Source: Clostridiaceae bacterium
GTDB taxonomy: Bacteria; Bacillota; Clostridia; Lachnospirales; Lachnospiraceae
Length of the DNA: 64,000 nucleotides
Assembly: GCA_910574345.1 (NCBI GenBank)
Contig: CAJSZV010000003.1
Coordinates: 1 to 64,000 of the forward strand
Reading direction: 5' to 3'
Under the pieces are notes generated by a model. It made no database searches. It saw only the letters and a program-made list of their open reading frames with translations, and had not been told where the DNA came from. Of the stretch, positions 61,076-64,000 are shown piece by piece (within the stretch, counting starts at the first letter, position 1; every line of letters starts with the position of its first letter). The position numbers and the translations under genes are program-made.

Positions 61076-63172
61076 TCAAGAAATGGATGGAAAATCCTTT
61101 AATGCCTGAGGCGCCTTTAAGTCCTTGCAAATAGCATTAAGCCGGGCCTGCATATCCTTAATCTGATCTTTATAGAAGCCCCCGGCCAGGTCCGTGATAT
61201 CCAGGATCAGAAGATTTAAGGTGACGGTGACATTTCTGTGCCTATCCTCTTCGGAAGCCTGGAAGGAGACATCCAGAATGGGAGGCAGATCTTCCTTATG
61301 AGGAACCATCTCCGGCACAAGGAGTTCGGCCTGTCGGACAGATACGGTATGGTCGGCGCCGGACCACACAAAGAGCAGGCGGACGCCTTCTTTTTCCGCC
61401 AGGACGAAGCTTTTTCCTATGGCGGTGACAAACGTACCGGGCATCAGGTGAAAGCGCTGGATATGGGCAGCGTCAAGGCGGCTGCCCCGCATGATGTGGT
61501 CCGATACAATAAGACCCCGCTCCCGGTGAAACAGGACTTCGCGGGTGTGGCGGCAGAAGGTGTAGCCGTCATGGTAAGCGCTGGCATAGAAGCCTGCCTC
61601 CCGGCAGTGGGAAGCCGTGACAGGAGAGGCGGGACGATAGACGCCCCATTTGTTGGCGTACACTTCATCGGGCGCAATGGGCCTGCCATAGGCCAGTACC
61701 GTGTTGTGAGAGGACATGTTATACATATAACCTCTCAGAGCCGAGTTCATACGGACCTTGTGATACAGAAGCCCGCTGTAAGGTTCGCCGATGATCTCTT
61801 TTCCTCTCATGGACAGGAACAGAGAAAGCATATCCATGTGATTGTGGCCGGAATAGCCGCAGTTTACCTTGGCGGACATCATCATGCAGCTGCTGTCCGG
61901 GCCGTAGCCGCTTTTGGAACAGACGAAGCCGGCCTTATGGCTGCAGAAATCCAGGGCTATGTTTGCCCCTTGGTCTTCGCAGACACCATGGCGGATACTA
62001 AGGATCTTTTTGCATTCCGGATGTTCCATGGTCCGCAGGCCAATATGTAAGATCGGTTCCACAAGGGGTCCTTGGTTGTCGCCAAGAGAGGGGTAACGGG
62101 CGCCAGGCGGACAGAGCATGGACAGAACATGGAAGGTCTCGTTTATTCGGCGGCCAGCCTCTTCATCCAAAAGAGGTTCGCCGTTTAAGCGGGCCAGACA
62201 GATCACCCGGTAAAGCATCTCTCCCACGGCGGCTCCGGACCAGTAAGCTATGGAATGTTCGCTGTAGCCTCCGTCTTCATTAAAGTCTTCTTTGATGTGA
62301 CGTCGGATGATGGAGGCGCCATGGTCTTTCATGGCCGCAACATCCGGGAACTCCGGAAACAGAATGCCAAGGAGAAAGGGAATCATGCCCCGTTCCCACA
62401 TGTGATGGTTGTAAGGCCGGTATCCGTCCGTATCAAATCTTCGAAACTGAATTCCCAAAAACCAGATTCGCTTTATGATCTCAAATGACAGTTCCGTGGA
62501 GATTTCATAAGGGATGCGGGTGTAAAAGAGGCTGATATAGACAAGAGTCAGCCAGCCCACACTCATAACATCCCGGTCTTCCGTGTATTGAAACCGGTCA
62601 GTGGAAGGCTCTGTGCAGGTGATCACAAGGGGGTAAGTCTTAAAAAATACCTGGAGCATTTCCTCAAAGAAATCAAGAACCCCGGCATCTTCTGTTTCAT
62701 GGTAAAGCACGCACAGGGATTCAAAGAACTGGCCGCGGACCATCATATCCAAGTAGCTGCGGTGAATTTTCCCGGTGTCCCGGTAAATATTAAAATGGAT
62801 CATGTTATCCCAGCTTTTGCCCAGACTGACCTGCCGGTCTCCTCCGGGAAGCACATAGATATGTTCGTTCATGAGTTTTTTTGCCGCATGAAGGCAGAAT
62901 TCCTTTAAGCTACCCCCCAGTCCCAGGGAGGACTGGAAGGAATAAGGGCAGGTATCAGTGTCTATGGGGGTCAGTGGAAGACTCCGGTAGTCAAAAAGAA
63001 AAAAGGGAGCCTTCCGCTTTTCCAAGTAGCGGATCAGATGGTTTTTGGCTGCCGGAAGATCCTGGCTGTCCAGGGCTTCTTTGACTGGATTTAAGCCAGG
63101 CAGGGTCAAGTCCAGGGCGGAAAAGACATCTTCGTCTTTGATGGCGCGTTCGTCCAGGGGAATGAAATCCAT
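61076..63172 (-). CDS. Heparinase II/III family polysaccharide lyase
   Basis: A 698-residue protein. The N-terminal (alpha/alpha) toroid covers about 1-370, with the catalytic-type GGYSEHSIAYW near 300. The beta-sandwich C domain starts with VNCGYSGHNHMDMLSLFL near 440, holding the GHNHxD histidines. Lyases of this fold cleave heparin/heparan sulfate, alginate or related polyuronides by beta-elimination. No signal peptide is clear, so it may act inside on oligosaccharides. With GH88 and sulfatases, a glycosaminoglycan is the likely substrate. Confidence 0.87.
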   Translation of the reverse strand: MDFIPLDERAIKDEDVFSALDLTLPGLNPVKEALDSQDLPAAKNHLIRYLEKRKAPFFLFDYRSLPLTPIDTDTCPYSFQSSLGLGGSLKEFCLHAAKKLMNEHIYVLPGGDRQVSLGKSWDNMIHFNIYRDTGKIHRSYLDMMVRGQFFESLCVLYHETEDAGVLDFFEEMLQVFFKTYPLVITCTEPSTDRFQYTEDRDVMSVGWLTLVYISLFYTRIPYEISTELSFEIIKRIWFLGIQFRRFDTDGYRPYNHHMWERGMIPFLLGILFPEFPDVAAMKDHGASIIRRHIKEDFNEDGGYSEHSIAYWSGAAVGEMLYRVICLARLNGEPLLDEEAGRRINETFHVLSMLCPPGARYPSLGDNQGPLVEPILHIGLRTMEHPECKKILSIRHGVCEDQGANIALDFCSHKAGFVCSKSGYGPDSSCMMMSAKVNCGYSGHNHMDMLSLFLSMRGKEIIGEPYSGLLYHKVRMNSALRGYMYNMSSHNTVLAYGRPIAPDEVYANKWGVYRPASPVTASHCREAGFYASAYHDGYTFCRHTREVLFHRERGLIVSDHIMRGSRLDAAHIQRFHLMPGTFVTAIGKSFVLAEKEGVRLLFVWSGADHTVSVRQAELLVPEMVPHKEDLPPILDVSFQASEEDRHRNVTVTLNLLILDITDLAGGFYKDQIKDMQARLNAICKDLKAPQALKDFPSIS

Positions 63173-63191
63173 AATAGGTCTCCTTTCGGTG

Positions 63192-64000
63192 TCAAAGTTT
63201 TATAAGTGTCCTGCCGTTCCACAAGAGCTGATGGCTGTCCTGGTTTTCCCCCAGGCGGCAGGAGATGAACAATCCCTCCTCCCGTCTTTCCTGATGAAAT
63301 TCCCGGCAGGAAAGAGCCTGGCCCGGCCGGAGGGGAATCAGAAGAGCACAGTGGAGGAATGTTTTTGTTTCTTCCTCCACCCTGTGGTTTAAGTGAACCA
63401 GGGTGGAATCGTGCCAGACATCATTGGCCGTGGAAATCTTTCCGGCCTCCAGACAGGTTTCCATAGCAGGGCTGCAGAGAAGTTCCATATTGGATCTGTC
63501 CTTCCCTTCGGTGCACAGGCCCATGGAAGTCAGTCTTATTCGGGGACGGTCAAGATGGAAATGAATCTGCACCGAATCTCCTTTTTTTAGTCCGGCGACT
63601 TCGTCTATTACCATCAGCGCTCGGCTGTCTAAAAGGGCCAGGACACGGGTGGCGGATGCAGGCTTATAGTTGTGGTGGCGGGACACGACGGATACAAGAC
63701 CAGGGTCTTCTCTTACAGAGATGATATGCCCCTCTTTTTGAGGACCGTAAGCCCAGGATGCCAGGTATTCCCACATGTTTTTGTTGTTGACCGTGAGACA
63801 GTTGTGCCAGAAGGCGCTCTTAAAGTGTTTTCGGTCTTCGCTGTCTTTATAAGTGTAGATGCCCGGATCGGTCACCAGCGTATCTCCGTAAGCCGTCAGA
63901 TCAAATCCGCCGGTGTCGATGTGGGCGTGAAGGTTCTGAACGGGGGACCGGCAGGCGGTCATAAGGCTGATGGCGTCATGATCCCATCCGGTGCGGATGT
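63192..64000 (-). CDS. Heparinase II/III family protein, 5' end beyond the window
   Basis: The open frame continues past the internal ATG at 63962 to the window edge, reading IRTGWDHDAISLM before TACRSPVQNLHAHIDTGGFDL. The stretch RTGWDHDAISLM and NLHAHIDTG are the second-domain signatures of heparinase II/III proteins, so the gene starts outside. About 269 C-terminal residues are visible, with HNCLTVNNKNMWEY and the closing beta-sandwich. A paralogue or functional complement of the gene at 61076, 19 nt downstream. Confidence 0.87.
   Translation of the reverse strand, partial: IRTGWDHDAISLMTACRSPVQNLHAHIDTGGFDLTAYGDTLVTDPGIYTYKDSEDRKHFKSAFWHNCLTVNNKNMWEYLASWAYGPQKEGHIISVREDPGLVSVVSRHHNYKPASATRVLALLDSRALMVIDEVAGLKKGDSVQIHFHLDRPRIRLTSMGLCTEGKDRSNMELLCSPAMETCLEAGKISTANDVWHDSTLVHLNHRVEEETKTFLHCALLIPLRPGQALSCREFHQERREEGLFISCRLGENQDSHQLLWNGRTLIKL

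Noticed and set aside
61238-62050. 270-residue open frame antisense to the heparinase-family gene
   Set aside because: Shadow of a well-supported gene; no motif.
63192-63962. Complete 256-residue gene starting at ATG 63962
   Set aside because: The frame stays open to the window edge and the upstream residues match heparinase II/III, so the gene is partial.
1-64000. tRNA, rRNA, CRISPR array, complete insertion sequence or prophage
   Set aside because: No cloverleaf, regularly spaced repeat, transposase with terminal repeats, or phage structural gene was recognised by eye. Small RNAs cannot be excluded.

Overview
The window looks like a chromosomal segment of an anaerobic gut Firmicute, most likely a Lachnospiraceae member of the Clostridium/Hungatella/Enterocloster type. 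This rests on gene content, not on a marker gene: YesMN-type two-component pairs, an mgl galactose operon with Ala/Thr/Glu-rich lipoprotein binding proteins, an Rpn-type nuclease remnant, a DUF624 (YesL) protein in a polysaccharide locus, strong AGGAGG ribosome sites and several TTG/GTG starts. No rRNA, tRNA, CRISPR array or intact insertion sequence was seen.

Layout. (1) 1-2,000: a truncated VOC gene, an imperfect inverted-repeat element, an O6-methylguanine methyltransferase and a histidine phosphatase. (2) 2,150-11,850: a sugar-sensing and uptake operon of YesN-type regulator, YesM-type kinase, membrane-anchored binding protein, MglB-like lipoprotein, MglB, MglA, MglC and a 70-residue membrane protein. 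A hairpin terminator lies between mglB and mglA. (3) 12,020-13,575: an internally deleted AAA-ATPase gene and a receiver domain fused to a (p)ppGpp synthetase. (4) 13,800-19,430: a PatB/MalY-like lyase, YfcC-type carrier, M20 amidohydrolase, and TetR and LysR regulators. (5) 19,500-34,000: a citrate region with aconitase, a 2-hydroxycarboxylate transporter, isocitrate dehydrogenase and citrate lyase CitDEF with a divergent LysR gene. Among these lie an esterase, an AraC/GyrI regulator, a MATE pump, a ferredoxin-type aldo/keto reductase and a LysR-like protein with two DNA-binding domains.

(6) 34,067-53,214: a surface-polysaccharide locus, visibly more AT-rich than its flanks. It begins with a divergent XRE repressor gene, a near-perfect 17-bp inverted repeat carrying both promoters' -35 boxes, a 52-residue protein and a tyrosine-recombinase-like protein that has lost most catalytic residues. 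Then come glycosyltransferases, an epimerase, a pyruvyltransferase-like protein, Wzy, LicD, Wzx and a full 2-aminoethylphosphonate pathway: LicC/PntC-like cytidylyltransferase, transaminase, PEP mutase with an N-terminal nucleotidyltransferase, and phosphonopyruvate decarboxylase. The natural reading is that PEP is converted to AEP, activated as CMP-AEP, and transferred by LicD to the glycan. O-acylation genes follow. One is frameshifted at a G8 tract, another is decayed with a lesion at a G6 tract. No initiating sugar transferase or chain-length genes are present.

(7) 53,214-54,735: a junction of gene debris, including a duplicated 3' fragment of the next gene and a frameshifted Rpn-type nuclease. 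(8) 54,772-64,000 (minus strand): a sulfated-glycosaminoglycan or similar polyuronide degradation operon with two heparinase II/III-family lyases (one cut by the window edge), two type I sulfatases, YesL, a GH88 unsaturated glucuronyl hydrolase and a DUF3604 PHP-like protein.

The most notable candidates are the phosphonoglycan locus with its inactive recombinase and XRE operator, the receiver/alarmone-synthetase fusion, and the tandem-HTH LysR protein. All functional statements are inferred from motifs and context.
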